Part shown: one piece after another, positions 43,096 through 53,600 of the stretch
Position numbering within the stretch: the stretch's first letter is position 1
Layout of the letters: each line of letters starts with the position of its first letter
Assembly: GCF_004001065.1 (NCBI RefSeq)
Contig: NZ_BIML01000025.1
Coordinates: forward strand, 1-59,066
Direction: 5' to 3'
Length of the DNA stretch: 59,066 nucleotides
From: Paenibacillus xylaniclasticus
GTDB taxonomy: Bacteria > Bacillota > Bacilli > Paenibacillales > Paenibacillaceae
The notes under the pieces: generated by a model
The model's database searches: none
Told to the model about the DNA's origin: nothing
Seen by the model: the letters and a program-made list of their open reading frames with translations, nothing else
Translations under genes and position numbers: made by a program

Positions 43096-44339
43096 TGCAC
43101 GCTCCTCTCGTCGCTCGTTGGGGTTACGATATGAGCCTGTACGGTCGGCTCTGCCTCGAATACGCCGGCAGCGCCCATACCGCCGCCGATGCACATCGTC
43201 ACGACGCCATACCTGGCCCCTCTTCTGCGCAGCTCATGGACAAGCGATACGGTCAGCTTCGCTCCTGTACAGCCGAGCGGATGACCGAGCGCAATGGCAC
43301 CGCCGTTCACATTGACCGCCTCCTCCGGTAATCCAAGCTCGCGGATGATCGGCACACACTGTGCCGCGAACGCCTCGTTCAGCTCGAACAGATCGATTTG
43401 ATCCAGCGTAATGCCGGCCCGGGCGACCGCCTTCGGAATGGCTTCAATCGGGCCGATCCCCATTACCTCCGGCGCGACGCCTGCCACTGCATAAGCGCGA
43501 AATGCCGCCAGCGGTCTTACGCCAAGCTGCCGGGCACGGGCACGGCTCATCATAACGACCGCCGCCGCTCCGTCGCTCATCTGCGAGGCGTTGCCCGCTG
43601 TCACCCTGCCATCACGCGCAAAAGAAGGTTTCAGCAAGGCAAGCCTCTCCACCGTCGTATCCGGCCTTACTCCTTCGTCTGTATCGAAGACAAACCGTCG
43701 TTCCTTCGGTCTTCCCGACGCATCGACCGAGCCAAGCGTAACTTCGATTGGAACGATTTCATCCTTAAATCTTCCGGCTTCGATTGCGGCAGCCGCTTTC
43801 GCGTGACTGGCTGCTGCGAAGGCGTCCTGGGCTTCCCGGCTTACATCGTAGCGGCGCGCGACCTCCTCAGCCGTATGCCCCATGCCCATATAAGCCTCGG
43901 GCATCGTCTCGACGATGGACGGATGCGGCGACAACCGAAAGCCAGTCATCGGCACATGACTCATGCTCTCGACTCCGCCAGCGACGATTACGTCAGCATC
44001 GCCAAGCCGGATGCGGTCAGCAGCATAAGCGATCGCCTGCAGGCCGGAGGCGCAGAACCGGTTGACCGTTAGCGCCGGCACCGTATTCGGATAGCCGGCG
44101 TATAACGACATGATCCGAGCAAAGTTAAGACCCTGTTCCCCCTCGGGCATTGCGCAGCCGATAATGACGTCCTCGATATCGCCGGGCGACAGCCCCGGCA
44201 CCCGCTCAACGGCGGCGCGCAGCACAGCCCGGCCTAAATCCTCGGCTCGCGTCTGCGACAACGAGCCTCTCTTCGCTTTGCCAACCGCCGTACGAACGGC
44301 CGACACGATAACGGGATCGCGATCCCTATCCAATGGCAT
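43092..44339 (-). CDS. fadA: Acetyl-CoA acyltransferase (thiolase)
   Basis: This 415-residue thiolase cleaves 3-ketoacyl-CoA. The nucleophilic Cys lies in [14 protein letters not shown], the conserved His in [17 protein letters not shown] and the second Cys in [18 protein letters not shown]. An AAGGAG site precedes the ATG. It lies between fadN and fadE in the usual Bacillus order fadN-fadA-fadE. Confidence 0.97.
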   Translation of the reverse strand: MPLDRDRDPVIVSAVRTAVGKAKRGSLSQTRAEDLGRAVLRAAVERVPGLSPGDIEDVIIGCAMPEGEQGLNFARIMSLYAGYPNTVPALTVNRFCASGLQAIAYAADRIRLGDADVIVAGGVESMSHVPMTGFRLSPHPSIVETMPEAYMGMGHTAEEVARRYDVSREAQDAFAAASHAKAAAAIEAGRFKDEIVPIEVTLGSVDASGRPKERRFVFDTDEGVRPDTTVERLALLKPSFARDGRVTAGNASQMSDGAAAVVMMSRARARQLGVRPLAAFRAYAVAGVAPEVMGIGPIEAIPKAVARAGITLDQIDLFELNEAFAAQCVPIIRELGLPEEAVNVNGGAIALGHPLGCTGAKLTVSLVHELRRRGARYGVVTMCIGGGMGAAGVFEAEPTVQAHIVTPTSDERSVQ

Positions 44340-44380
44340 GCGCTCATCTCCTTCCAGCGGGATTAATAGAGCCGAATGTC

Positions 44381-47023
44381 CTAGTTCCGGAGCGGCTTGC
44401 CGGTTTCAAGCATGTGGCGCATCCGCTGCTGGGTCAACGGCTCGCCGAGCAGCGCGAGAAACGCCTCGCATTCCAGATCGAGCAAGTATTGCTCGCTCAC
44501 CTCCGCACCTGGATGCGCATCGCCGCCGGCAAGCACATGCGCAAGCTTAGCCGCTATATGGGCGTCATAGCTGCTAATATAGCCCGCGCGCTGCATTGAA
44601 TCGACGGCTACCAGCAGAAGCGCTTTGCCCTCGCGGCCGGCAACGGTGATGCGCGCTTCCGGATCAGGCGCAGCATATCCGGCCCGATCCAGCGCCAGCA
44701 CAGCCCGCTTCGCCTCGGCTATGCGAGCATCCTGTCTCGCAATAACGGTGTCGCCGGGCCGCATGAAGCCAAGAGTTGCCGCCTCATAGCCGCTCGTTGT
44801 CGTCTTCGCCATCGCAATCGTCTCGAACAGCGCAGCAAGCTGCTCGTGCAGCGAACCGGCCGCATTCACCTTGTGCATGCGGGATGCAGCCAGAATGGCA
44901 GCCTCCTTACAGCCGCCGCCAGCCGGAATAAGTCCGACACCTGTCTCGACCAGCCCGAAATACGTCTCCGGAGAATATACGATCCGATCAGCCGGCAGGC
45001 ACGCTTCGACGCCGCCGCCGAGCGTCATCCGGTGCGGAGCAGCCACGACGGGACGGGCCATTCTTTTGAGTTGCAGCATACTGCCTTGAAACATCCGGAT
45101 GATGTCCTCAACCTCATCCCAGTCGCCGCTCTGCGCCTCCATCAGCAGCAGCATTAAATTCGCTCCGACGCAGAAGTTACGCCCCTCGTTCGCCAGCACG
45201 AGCCCCCTCCAGTTGCGCTCAACCTCATACACCGACCGTCTAATCGCATGCAAAATATCCGCGCCAATCGCGTTATTCTGCGAATGGAACTCAAGACAAA
45301 CGACCTCGTCGCCAAGATCGATCAAGCTCGCGCCCGCATTGCTGAATACAATACGGCCCGCTGCTTTCAACGACTGAAGGGAGATGATATCCTCTGGCTC
45401 CTCGACTTCCCGGTAACGCCCCTCCGATACGTACAGCCGGACGATTCCTTCCTGCTTATAGAAGGTCTGGTTCCCTTCCGCCAGCCATTGCTCCACCCAA
45501 TCTGGTATCGCATCACCTTCTGCTTTCATCCGTTGCACGGTCCGCTCAACGCCAAGCGCATCCCATAAGGCGAACGGTCCGAGCTCCCAATTAAACCCCC
45601 ACTCCATTGCCCGGTCGATATCGAGGATCGAATCGGCTATAACACCGACCTGTCGTGCCGCATACAGCAGCGTCCGCTTCAGCGAATGCCAGGCGAACAG
45701 CGTATAGCGAGCATCACGCGGCAGCGAAGCCTCGGCACTGGCGGCAGTGGACGCCGCTTCATCTGGGGCAGAGACAGCAGATGATGGGCGCAAGTCGGCC
45801 GGCGCAGCTGACGTAGCGCTGGCCAGCAATCCATCCTCCTTGAGCGGAGACGGCTCCGTTGTCCCTCCTGAAGGGCCTGCGAGGCCGCTGACGGAAGCCT
45901 TCCCCTTCGGCGGTGAGATGATCGGCGCCTGCCATACGGAGGCGAGCAGCGCCCGCGCTTTCGCCGCAGCGCCTTTGGCCGCTTTGGAGGCGTCGATGAT
46001 CGGTGACGACACCTTCGCAGCAGGCGCATACTCGTGTGTGATAAGTGACAGCGCCTCGATTTCGCTCCTGCCGCCTGCTGCCGAACGGCGTTTGCGATAA
46101 AAGCCCTGACCGCTTTTCTCCCCCAGCCGTCCGTCGCGAACAAGTCTCTCCAGCACCGGCGGCCGCACGAACACTCGCTTATCCTCCGGATCGCTGCTCC
46201 GCTCCCGCACGTTGTCAACGACATGCAGCAGCGTATCGAGACCGACAAGATCGAGCATACGGAACGTCGCCGTCTTCGGACGGCCAAGCGCAGGACCGGT
46301 CAGTGCATCCGTCTCCTCGATCGTCAGCCCGAACCGCTCCATCTCCTCCAGCGTGACGAGCATCCCGTAAGTGCCAATGCGATTCGCAATAAAATTAGGC
46401 GTATCCTTCGCCACGACGACGCCTTTGCCAAGCTGCCGCTCGCATACGTCGACCAGTGCCGCGAGCGAGGCCTCATCCGTATCCGGCGACGGCACAATCT
46501 CGACAAGCTTCATATATCGCGGCGGATTAAAAAAATGCGTCGCCATAAAATGGCGGCGGAACTCCTCGCTTCTCCCCTCCGCTAGCGCCGCGACCGACAA
46601 GCCCGACGTATTCGTGCTGACGAACGTTCCCGGCGACCGGTGCCGCTCGATCGTATCCAGAACGCTGCGCTTAATATCAAGCCGCTCGGTCACTGCCTCT
46701 ACGATCCACTCCGCCTCACTCAGCAGCGCTGCATCATCCTCCAGACATGCAGCGCTAATCCGGCTAACAAATGCCGAATCATACAGCGCCGCCGGCTTCG
46801 ATGATTTCAGCCTGGCAATTGCGGCAGCGGCAAGACGTCTGCGCACCTCAGGGCGGTCAAGCGTCAGCCCTGCCTTCTCCTCCTCGGGAGTAAGCATCTT
46901 CGGCGCGATGTCGAGCAGCGTCACCTGCATGCCCGAATTTGCAAGATGGCAGGCTATTGCCACCCCCATAACACCCGAGCCGATAACCGCCGCCCGGCGT
47001 ATCGGTCTGTGGGATCGATTCAC
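44381..47023 (-). CDS. fadN: 3-hydroxyacyl-CoA dehydrogenase / enoyl-CoA hydratase
   Basis: This 880-residue bifunctional enzyme has an N-terminal NAD-binding domain ([21 protein letters not shown]), the dehydrogenase part with [19 protein letters not shown] and PNFIANRIG, and a C-terminal crotonase-fold hydratase ([16 protein letters not shown] and [14 protein letters not shown]). The domain order is that of FadN. A Ser/Ala/Pro-rich insert of about 70 residues (roughly 365-432) makes it longer than B. subtilis FadN. The start is GTG 47023 after GGGAGGGG. Confidence 0.95.
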   Translation of the reverse strand: MNRSHRPIRRAAVIGSGVMGVAIACHLANSGMQVTLLDIAPKMLTPEEEKAGLTLDRPEVRRRLAAAAIARLKSSKPAALYDSAFVSRISAACLEDDAALLSEAEWIVEAVTERLDIKRSVLDTIERHRSPGTFVSTNTSGLSVAALAEGRSEEFRRHFMATHFFNPPRYMKLVEIVPSPDTDEASLAALVDVCERQLGKGVVVAKDTPNFIANRIGTYGMLVTLEEMERFGLTIEETDALTGPALGRPKTATFRMLDLVGLDTLLHVVDNVRERSSDPEDKRVFVRPPVLERLVRDGRLGEKSGQGFYRKRRSAAGGRSEIEALSLITHEYAPAAKVSSPIIDASKAAKGAAAKARALLASVWQAPIISPPKGKASVSGLAGPSGGTTEPSPLKEDGLLASATSAAPADLRPSSAVSAPDEAASTAASAEASLPRDARYTLFAWHSLKRTLLYAARQVGVIADSILDIDRAMEWGFNWELGPFALWDALGVERTVQRMKAEGDAIPDWVEQWLAEGNQTFYKQEGIVRLYVSEGRYREVEEPEDIISLQSLKAAGRIVFSNAGASLIDLGDEVVCLEFHSQNNAIGADILHAIRRSVYEVERNWRGLVLANEGRNFCVGANLMLLLMEAQSGDWDEVEDIIRMFQGSMLQLKRMARPVVAAPHRMTLGGGVEACLPADRIVYSPETYFGLVETGVGLIPAGGGCKEAAILAASRMHKVNAAGSLHEQLAALFETIAMAKTTTSGYEAATLGFMRPGDTVIARQDARIAEAKRAVLALDRAGYAAPDPEARITVAGREGKALLLVAVDSMQRAGYISSYDAHIAAKLAHVLAGGDAHPGAEVSEQYLLDLECEAFLALLGEPLTQQRMRHMLETGKPLRN

Positions 47024-47074
47024 GCTATCCCCTCCCTTGTGTGAATCCACAATTCAAAGGACATTACCGTTCAT

Positions 47075-49393
47075 TTAATGTTCGCCCAGTACGGATACAG
47101 CCAGCAGCTCCGCCACATCACGAGCAGCGACCCCTTCTCGCTCCAGCTGGCGGAGACCATCCTCCATCATCGTCAAGCAATACGGACAACCGGAGCCGAT
47201 TACGGTCGGTGAGACAGCCAGCGCCTGCGTCACTCGCGCGACATTGACTCTGGCGCCTGTACGCTCCTCCATCCACATCATGCCGCCGCCCGCTCCGCAG
47301 CACATCGCATTACGGCCGGAGCGCTCCAGCTCAGCAAGCTCTATCCCCGGAATGGCTCGAAGAATGCGCCTTGGCGCATCATAAATTCCGTTATAGCGCC
47401 CCATGTAGCAGGAGTCGTGATAAGCCGCACGCTCCACAACGCGGTGTACCGGCAGCAGCCTTCCTTCCTCCAGCAGCTGGGCTAGCAGCTCCGTATGATG
47501 GACGATCTCCGTATCCGGGTGAAGACCGAAGTCCGGATATTCATTGCGCATCGCATGATACGTATGCGGACAAGCTGTCACGATGCGGCGAATGCCGTAC
47601 CGCTTGAGCGTCTCGATATTGTCCCTGCACAGCTCCTGGTACAGCAGCTCATTGCCAAGTCTGCGCGGCGTATCGCCCGAATTGCGCTCCTCCGCGCCGA
47701 GCGCCGCAAACTTAATGCCTGCCGCATCGAGCAGCCGAATGAACGCGAACAGCACTCTGCGGCTCCGAATATCATAGGCGCCCATCGTGCCCGCCCATAC
47801 GACCCAATCCGGGCGCTCGCCCCGCTCCATCATGCTGCGGACCGTCTCCACCGTAATGCCCGTCTGCTCGGCACAAGCCTCCATCCAGGCTGCACGGTCT
47901 GCTCGCGGCAGCCCCCATGGGTTGCCTTGACGCTCGATATTTTGCATAGCCCGCTGCCCTTCGGCTGGCAATCGTCCTTCCATCAGTACGAGATAACGGC
48001 GCATGTCGATAATTTTGTCCACGTGTTCATTGCCAACCGGACATTGGTCCTCGCAATTGCGGCACGTCGTGCACGACCACAGCTCCGCCTCTGTCATAAC
48101 CCCGCCAATTAACGCAACTTCAGCAGCGCTGCCTCCCGGTTCCGCAGTAAGCTGCCAAGCCTCCGCCTGCGCCTCCATCGTCGGGGCGATCGACGTATCC
48201 GCCGCGCTGCGGCCGCCGCTCCATACCGGCAAAGAAGCGCCCATCACATGGCAGCTGCCTGCGGCCCGACCGTTCGTCACCGCAGCGGAGCCGCCCGATG
48301 CCCACACCCAGGCGGGAACATAAGCGCTTCGCTTCGTCATGGCAGCACCCTTTTCCGTCAAATGGTCACGGAGCTTTACGATCAAATGCATCGGTGACAG
48401 CAGCTTGCCGGTATTCGAAGCCGGGCAGACGTTCGTACACCGCCCACATTCGACGCAGGCGTATAGATCGAGCAGCTGCTTACGCCGAAAATCCTCAATG
48501 TTACCAACGCCGAACGACTCGGCCGACTCGTCCTCCAGATCGATCGGCTCAAGCTTGCCGACCCTACCGCCGCGGCGCAGCCATAAATTCGCTGGGGCAG
48601 TGAGAAGATGAAAATGCTTCGACTGCGGCACATAGACCAGAAAAGCCAGCAGCACGAACAGATGCAGCCACCACGCTGATTCATAGGCGGACGCAGCCGC
48701 TCCCGGCGTTACGCCGATCTGTCTAAGCAGCTCCGCAGCAGCTGAAGAAATCGGCGCATATGCCGCGTCATGAACCGTAGAGGGGTCGGCAATCCGCTCG
48801 AACGCAAGCGTCAGCAGCACCGTCACGCAGATGCCGCCGATGAACAGCGTGACAACGGCTGGCCTCCAGCCTCGTTGGAGCCGCTGAAGCCGCTCGACAT
48901 ACCGCCGAAAGACACCGTACAGAATTGCAACCAGCACGACGGCAACCGTTGCCTCCTGCATATACGAGAACCAGCCGGGACGGGCGTACGGCAGCGAGTA
49001 GCCGGCTAGCCCTTTCCAGATCAAATCCAGCGCCCCGAACTGCAGCACGATAAAGCCGTAGAACAGAAGCAAATGCATAATGCCGCTCCGAATATCGCGC
49101 AGCAGCTTCCGGTGACCGAATATTTGTGCGCCAACGCTTCCATCGGAATGATACACGGCCGCTCCGGCTCGATTGTCCCCTTCCGCTGAGCCGATTTCAC
49201 CGCGATTGTCCTTACGGCTGTCTGCGGGAGCCTCCCTACTGCCTTGCCGTGGAGGAGGACGAAATGTTCCCCGGCCTAACCGCATATAACCGATACGTCT
49301 TACCGCTGCCTGCACGAACCAGCCGACAGCCGTTCCCGACACGGCGGCAAACAGCACCCACTTAACCGCGCGAATGACCATCTGCTCTGTCAA
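47075..49393 (-). CDS. fadF: Membrane Fe-S oxidoreductase linked to ETF
   Basis: This 772-residue membrane iron-sulfur protein has about six N-terminal helices with a NarI-like heme-binding layout (about 1-260). Two 4Fe-4S motifs follow (CVECGRCTNVCPASN and CTTCRNCEDQCPVGN), then two CCG-type cysteine-rich domains (CPHTYHAMRN, HDSCYMGRYNG, CCGAGGGMMWMEER). This matches B. subtilis FadF (YwjF) and EtfD proteins, which probably pass electrons from ETF to menaquinone. The start is TTG 49393 after GGGGGCGG; ATG 49381 is an alternative. It is the first gene of the operon. Confidence 0.93.
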   Translation of the reverse strand: MTEQMVIRAVKWVLFAAVSGTAVGWFVQAAVRRIGYMRLGRGTFRPPPRQGSREAPADSRKDNRGEIGSAEGDNRAGAAVYHSDGSVGAQIFGHRKLLRDIRSGIMHLLLFYGFIVLQFGALDLIWKGLAGYSLPYARPGWFSYMQEATVAVVLVAILYGVFRRYVERLQRLQRGWRPAVVTLFIGGICVTVLLTLAFERIADPSTVHDAAYAPISSAAAELLRQIGVTPGAAASAYESAWWLHLFVLLAFLVYVPQSKHFHLLTAPANLWLRRGGRVGKLEPIDLEDESAESFGVGNIEDFRRKQLLDLYACVECGRCTNVCPASNTGKLLSPMHLIVKLRDHLTEKGAAMTKRSAYVPAWVWASGGSAAVTNGRAAGSCHVMGASLPVWSGGRSAADTSIAPTMEAQAEAWQLTAEPGGSAAEVALIGGVMTEAELWSCTTCRNCEDQCPVGNEHVDKIIDMRRYLVLMEGRLPAEGQRAMQNIERQGNPWGLPRADRAAWMEACAEQTGITVETVRSMMERGERPDWVVWAGTMGAYDIRSRRVLFAFIRLLDAAGIKFAALGAEERNSGDTPRRLGNELLYQELCRDNIETLKRYGIRRIVTACPHTYHAMRNEYPDFGLHPDTEIVHHTELLAQLLEEGRLLPVHRVVERAAYHDSCYMGRYNGIYDAPRRILRAIPGIELAELERSGRNAMCCGAGGGMMWMEERTGARVNVARVTQALAVSPTVIGSGCPYCLTMMEDGLRQLEREGVAARDVAELLAVSVLGEH

Positions 49394-49722
49394 CGCAGCA
49401 CCGCCCCCTTAGTGCGACTTCGTCATTGGACAAGTTATTGAAGCGCTTTCATTACGGCGCGTTGTTCCAGTATATGAGTCCCTTCCCGCGAACATGCGTC
49501 GGCGATCGCGGGTGAGTAGCATCTTGAACAAGAACGCTGTATCCCCTTTGATTTCCCTAATGGAACCGAGCTTCCGCTAGTCTATTCGAATGATATAAAA
49601 CATATCGTAGCACTGATGGACACGAATACGAGGAGTATTAAGACAAGAGAACGCTTGGCAATCTTACCGCAGGCACAACATCGGCCGACGGATGAAAGGC
49701 CCGGTATGAGGAGGCGAACAGG
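49394..49722. promoter_or_regulatory. Divergent fadF / etfBA control region
   Basis: These 329 bases separate the two halves of the beta-oxidation locus. A cre-like sequence with AAGCGCTT core lies at 49437-49450 (TTGAAGCGCTTTCA, 12 of 14 consensus positions). GATAT and ATATC form a weak inverted repeat at about 49591-49605. I do not see a convincing FadR box of the TGAATGA...TCATTCA type. Promoters were not assigned. Confidence 0.4.
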
Positions 49723-50484
49723 ATGCACATCGTCGTGCTCATAAAGCAAACGTTCGACACAGAGGAAAAAATCGTCGTCCGAGACGGTCAGGTGACATCG
49801 GACGGCGTTAAGCTCATCATCAATCCCTATGACGAGTACGCTCTGGAGGAGGCGCTGCGGCTGCGCGAGAAGCACGGCGGCTCGGTAACGGCTATCGCCT
49901 GCGGGCCGGAGTCGTGCGCGGAGGCGCTGCGGACCGCGCTGGCGATGGGGGCCGATGAGGCGATTCGCATTGAGCCGTCGCCTGGCGACGACAGCGCTTC
50001 AATTGCCGCCGCGATCGCAGCATGCATCCGGCCGCTTGCGCCCGATCTGCTGCTTGCCGGTCTGTTCGCCGTCGATACGGGCGCAGGCAGCGTCGCGCTG
50101 CAAACGGCCGAGCGGCTTGGACTGCCGCATGTATCGGCAGCGGTGCGCGTCGAGATAAGCGGCGGGAAGCTGATCGCCGACCGGGACGTTGAAGGCGACG
50201 TTGCGACCGTCGAGGTTCCCCTGCCTGCGCTCGTGACGGCACAGCAGGGGTTGAACGAACCGCGATATCCGTCGCTGCCCGGCATTATGAAGGCGAAGCG
50301 CAAACCGCTGCGCGTCACAAGCCGCGCTGAGCTGGCAAGCGGTCCTACAGCGCCCGTCACGGAGCGGCTCTCGATCGAGGGCGTCCCGCCTCGTTCCGCC
50401 GGCAAGCGGCTTGGCGGCGGTTCGCCCGCTGAATTAGCCGCCGAGCTGGCTCGACTGCTCCGTGAGGAGGCCAAAGTGCTGTAA
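49723..50484 (+). CDS. etfB: Electron transfer flavoprotein, beta subunit
   Basis: This 253-residue subunit of the FAD/AMP heterodimer accepts electrons from acyl-CoA dehydrogenases. It opens MHIVVLIKQTFDTEEK and shows NPYDEYALEEALRL, the adenine-binding GADEAIRIE and DLLLAGLFAVDTGAGSVA, and the conserved GLNEPRYPSLPGIMKAKRKP loop. A GAGGAGG site precedes the ATG. etfA starts 46 bases later. Confidence 0.97.
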   Translation: MHIVVLIKQTFDTEEKIVVRDGQVTSDGVKLIINPYDEYALEEALRLREKHGGSVTAIACGPESCAEALRTALAMGADEAIRIEPSPGDDSASIAAAIAACIRPLAPDLLLAGLFAVDTGAGSVALQTAERLGLPHVSAAVRVEISGGKLIADRDVEGDVATVEVPLPALVTAQQGLNEPRYPSLPGIMKAKRKPLRVTSRAELASGPTAPVTERLSIEGVPPRSAGKRLGGGSPAELAAELARLLREEAKVL

Positions 50485-50530
50485 TCGCACCTCCTCTTCC
50501 CTAAGACGAAACTAAGGAGGCCATCAACCG

Positions 50531-51517
50531 ATGAGCATACAATGTCTAGTCTACGCGGAATGCAAGGACGGCCGGCTTCGCCGCGTCGCGCTGGAGGCGC
50601 TCGGGGCGGCGCGGCGTATCGCCGAAGACGGCGCCGTGCACGCCTTAGTCGCCGGCGCGGACAGCGCGGCGCTGGCCGAAGCAGCCGCCGAGTTCGCCGC
50701 CTGCGGGGCGGACGTCGTCCATGTCGTCGACGACCCCGCCCTGCGCAGCGGCGCGCCCGAGGCGGTGCAGGCCGCCATCGCCGCCGCAATCGAGGCGGCG
50801 GCGCCGGACGTGGTGCTGCTCGGCCACACCGCGCTCGGGCGCGAGGTCGCGCCGCGCGTAGCCGCAGCCATCGGCGCCGGCCACGCGGCCGACGTCACCG
50901 CCATCGAGCATAGCAGCGATGGCGGCATTGTGTTCGCGCGGCCGCTCTACGCTGGCAAAGCCGTCGAGCGGCTGCGCATCGTGCCGGGCGCACCGTGGGT
51001 CGTGTCGGTGCGCCCGAACAATCTGCCGCCGGCTGAGACGCAGCCAGGCGGCGCCCCCGGCGCGGTCAAGGCGCTGCCTTACCGCGCACCTAAGCTCTGG
51101 ACGACGGTCCATTCCGTCGTCCGCCGCACAACCGGCGCCGTCGACCTCGCCGAAGCGGACGTCATCGTCTCCGGCGGACGCGGCGTGCGAAGCGCAAACG
51201 GCTTCGCTCCACTGCAGCAGCTCGCTTCGGTGCTCGGCGGCGCAGTAGGCGCCTCCCGCGGCGCATGCGACGCCGGCTATTGTGATTATGCGCTGCAGAT
51301 CGGGCAGACGGGCAAAGTTGTCACGCCGCAGCTGTACATCGCCTGCGGCATCAGCGGCGCGATTCAACATCTTGCCGGTATGAGCGGCTCCCGCGTCATT
51401 GTCGCTGTGAACAAGGATGCTGACGCTCCTATTTTCGGCGTAGCCGATTACGGCATCATCGGCGACTTGTTCGAGATCGTGCCGCTCCTAACCGACGAAT
51501 TCCGCCGAATGCTTTAA
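50531..51517 (+). CDS. etfA: Electron transfer flavoprotein, alpha subunit
   Basis: This 328-residue partner of EtfB holds FAD through its C-terminal domain: VIVSGGRGVRSANGF, GASRGACDAGYCDYALQIGQTGK, and SGAIQHLAGMSGSRVIVAVNKDADAPIF with VADYGIIGDLFEIVP. The N-terminal half is very GC-rich and alanine-rich. AAGGAGG precedes the ATG. Placement opposite fadF fits a role in fatty-acid oxidation. Confidence 0.97.
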   Translation: MSIQCLVYAECKDGRLRRVALEALGAARRIAEDGAVHALVAGADSAALAEAAAEFAACGADVVHVVDDPALRSGAPEAVQAAIAAAIEAAAPDVVLLGHTALGREVAPRVAAAIGAGHAADVTAIEHSSDGGIVFARPLYAGKAVERLRIVPGAPWVVSVRPNNLPPAETQPGGAPGAVKALPYRAPKLWTTVHSVVRRTTGAVDLAEADVIVSGGRGVRSANGFAPLQQLASVLGGAVGASRGACDAGYCDYALQIGQTGKVVTPQLYIACGISGAIQHLAGMSGSRVIVAVNKDADAPIFGVADYGIIGDLFEIVPLLTDEFRRML

Positions 51518-51536
51518 AGAAGAAAAAGCTCCCCTT

Positions 51537-51572
51537 GCGATTGACGATCATTCGTCTATTGCAGGAGGAGCT
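51537..51572. terminator. Terminator between etfA and the 51587 gene
   Basis: AGCTCC / GGAGCT with inner TGC.ATT/GAC pairing forms a hairpin. The T run on the minus strand (GCTTTTTCTT) makes it mainly the terminator of the leftward gene; it also closes etfBA. Confidence 0.65.
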
Positions 51573-51586
51573 GTCTGTTCTATTTT

Positions 51587-52931
51587 CTAGAAAGAATCCA
51601 GCCGTATCATTTTCTTATCATCGGTGTAGACGTTGAGCGTGCTGTGCGCACCGTCCTCCGCGACATAAAAACCGGCGAAGTTCCGATCCCTGTCCGTGAA
51701 CGTGTATACCGTTTCAGGGCTGCTGCCGTCCAAGTTACTTTGGATTACATTTAATGCGTAAGGCCCATCGTAGGAGACTATCGATTGGGTATAATAAACC
51801 TTATCGTTAAACACGATAAAATTGTTCGATACCGTCTTAGATAAGATTTGATCGTTCGAGCCGTCGAGCGACATCCTCTTGAGGCCCCCGATTGTCAAAT
51901 AATACATCTTTCCGTTATAAACTTGCGGTGTTCGATATACATAATCTTCTTTCGGAGCGATACGAACCGCTTTCGATTTGTTTCCGATCGGATAACGCAT
52001 AATAGTCCCGCCCACGACTTCATCATACGTCTCATTCTTATAATCGATATAGAAAGCATTGCCGATACGGTTGTAATACGCATATTTGTCGCTCGTCGCA
52101 TACGTCTTCATACTCCATTGATGATCCCGTTTCATATCCTGGTCTGGCAGCAGAAAATAATGAAACTGTCCGCCGACATAGCCGTCCCCCCACGTCGTAT
52201 CGACGTGATAGTAAAGCCCTCCCAGCTTAACGAGGTTCCACATATGCGGTTCTGGCCGTGAACCGTTCGTCCCATATCCGGATATCGTTTTGTTCTCTAT
52301 GCCGATCTTCGTAAGCAACAGCTGAAAAGCCTCCGCATAACCTTGGCAGACAGCTAAGCCGTTAGCTAGCGCCCCCTTACTCGTATAGCCGAGCGGGTCA
52401 CCTCCCGTTCCTTCGTACAACGGATAATCGTAAGTCACATGCTCGGTCAGCCTCTGAAACAGATACATAAGCTGAGCAAGCGAAGTCTTCAGCTTCTTCG
52501 CTTCGGATACCCATACCTTCACGTTGTAGTCGCTTACCGCATTCTGCATGCAGCTGCGGACGCTTGGCGGAACGGCTTCATACTTGACGTTAGAGTTCGC
52601 TTTTACATACTTCGAATCGCCAAGATCATAATAAGTCACACCGTTGTTCTTCATTTTGTTGTACACCCGTTTCACCGTTCCGGTACCAAGTTTCACGTCA
52701 GAACTATACATCTCCTTCGATAGGCCGATCTGATAATAGACAGGCGCCGCCTGACCTTTGACCGTAATTTTACCTTGAGGAACGACCGTCATCGCCGGTT
52801 CATACCACTGTGAATCACACGATGACTTTCCTGATGTGTTCGCTGCGGCTGCCCGTACGCCGGAAGGGGCAATTTGAGCCTAAGAAAACAACGAGAATAA
52901 TACCTAGCACAGCCCATCTGATGCGTTTCAT
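51587..52931 (-). pseudogene. Exported transglutaminase-like protein, frameshifted near the start
   Basis: The long frame (51587-52792 and in-frame sequence back to about 52880) has a transglutaminase/protease-like triad: Cys in NGLAVCQGYAEAF, His in PHMWNLVKLGG and Asp in YHVDTTWGD. C-terminal beta repeats follow (GKMYYLTIGGLKRMSLDGSND, DUF5050-like). The expected signal peptide is present at 52931 (MKRIRWAVLGIILVVFL) but in another frame. Removing one G of the GG at about 52878 joins it to AQIAPSGVRAAAANTSG, giving a normal signal and cleavage site of about 445 residues in total. The break is either a true mutation or a sequencing error. Confidence 0.75.
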
Positions 52932-53154
52932 TTTTTACCCCCATTATTTTCCAATCAATCTTGAAGTTAAGGCATATTATATAGGACACGATGAACGGCT
53001 GTAAATGCGTGATATCGCATCATGCCCGTCTCCAATCGATGCGAACAAAGCCGGAATAGCTTCCGACACAGCTGCATATCGTTCATCGATAGGCTACTAT
53101 AAATGTCCGTGCTGCAGTTCCGCGCATCCGGACCATATCAAGGAGAGGATTACG

Positions 53155-53508
53155 ATGTATCCTGATCATCTGTCGCGGGAAGACCGCCTGTTCGGTATGC
53201 TGTGCCATTTGCTTGCTTTCGTAGGAATCTTCATTCCACTGGGCTCCGTGCTTGGACCGCTTGTCATCTGGCTCATCAAGCGCGACCAATCGTCTTATGT
53301 GGATATGCAAGGAAAGGAATCGCTCAACTTCCAGATTAGCTTTATCATCTATCTCATCATCTCTACGATTCTCATCTCGGTCGTTATTGGTATCATTACT
53401 ACGATCGCACTTCTTATCATCTGGGTTATTTTAACCCTTATCGGCACCGTGAAAGCGAATGACGGAAGCCATTACCGCTACCCTTTCACGATCCGTTTCT
53501 TGAAATGA
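53155..53508 (+). CDS. DUF4870 membrane protein
   Basis: This 117-residue membrane protein of the DUF4870 (YtxD/Tic20-like) family shows LSREDRLFGMLCHLLAFVGI, GPLVIWLIKRDQSSYVD and GKESLNFQISFIIY, then two further hydrophobic segments and KANDGSHYRYPFTIRFL, the family ending. The function is unknown. ATG 53155 follows AAGGAGAGG; the longer frame to 53005 has no site. Confidence 0.92.
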   Translation: MYPDHLSREDRLFGMLCHLLAFVGIFIPLGSVLGPLVIWLIKRDQSSYVDMQGKESLNFQISFIIYLIISTILISVVIGIITTIALLIIWVILTLIGTVKANDGSHYRYPFTIRFLK

Positions 53509-53564
53509 ATCGGCCTCCTCAAGCCCGTTACACGCGAGCAGGTGACAGCACCAGCAGACCACAA

Positions 53565-53592
53565 AAGGCCTGTACGTGACCGCACAGGCTTC
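53565..53592. terminator. Terminator between DUF4870 gene and aldo/keto reductase
   Basis: AAGGCCTGT / ACAGGCTT forms a stem followed by CTTTTTT on the plus strand; the minus strand has CTTTTGT. It serves both convergent genes. Confidence 0.75.
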
Positions 53593-53600
53593 TTTTTTGC

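Noticed and set aside
49394-49722. FadR operator
   Set aside because: No TGAATGA...TCATTCA palindrome; only a weak GATAT/ATATC repeat was found.
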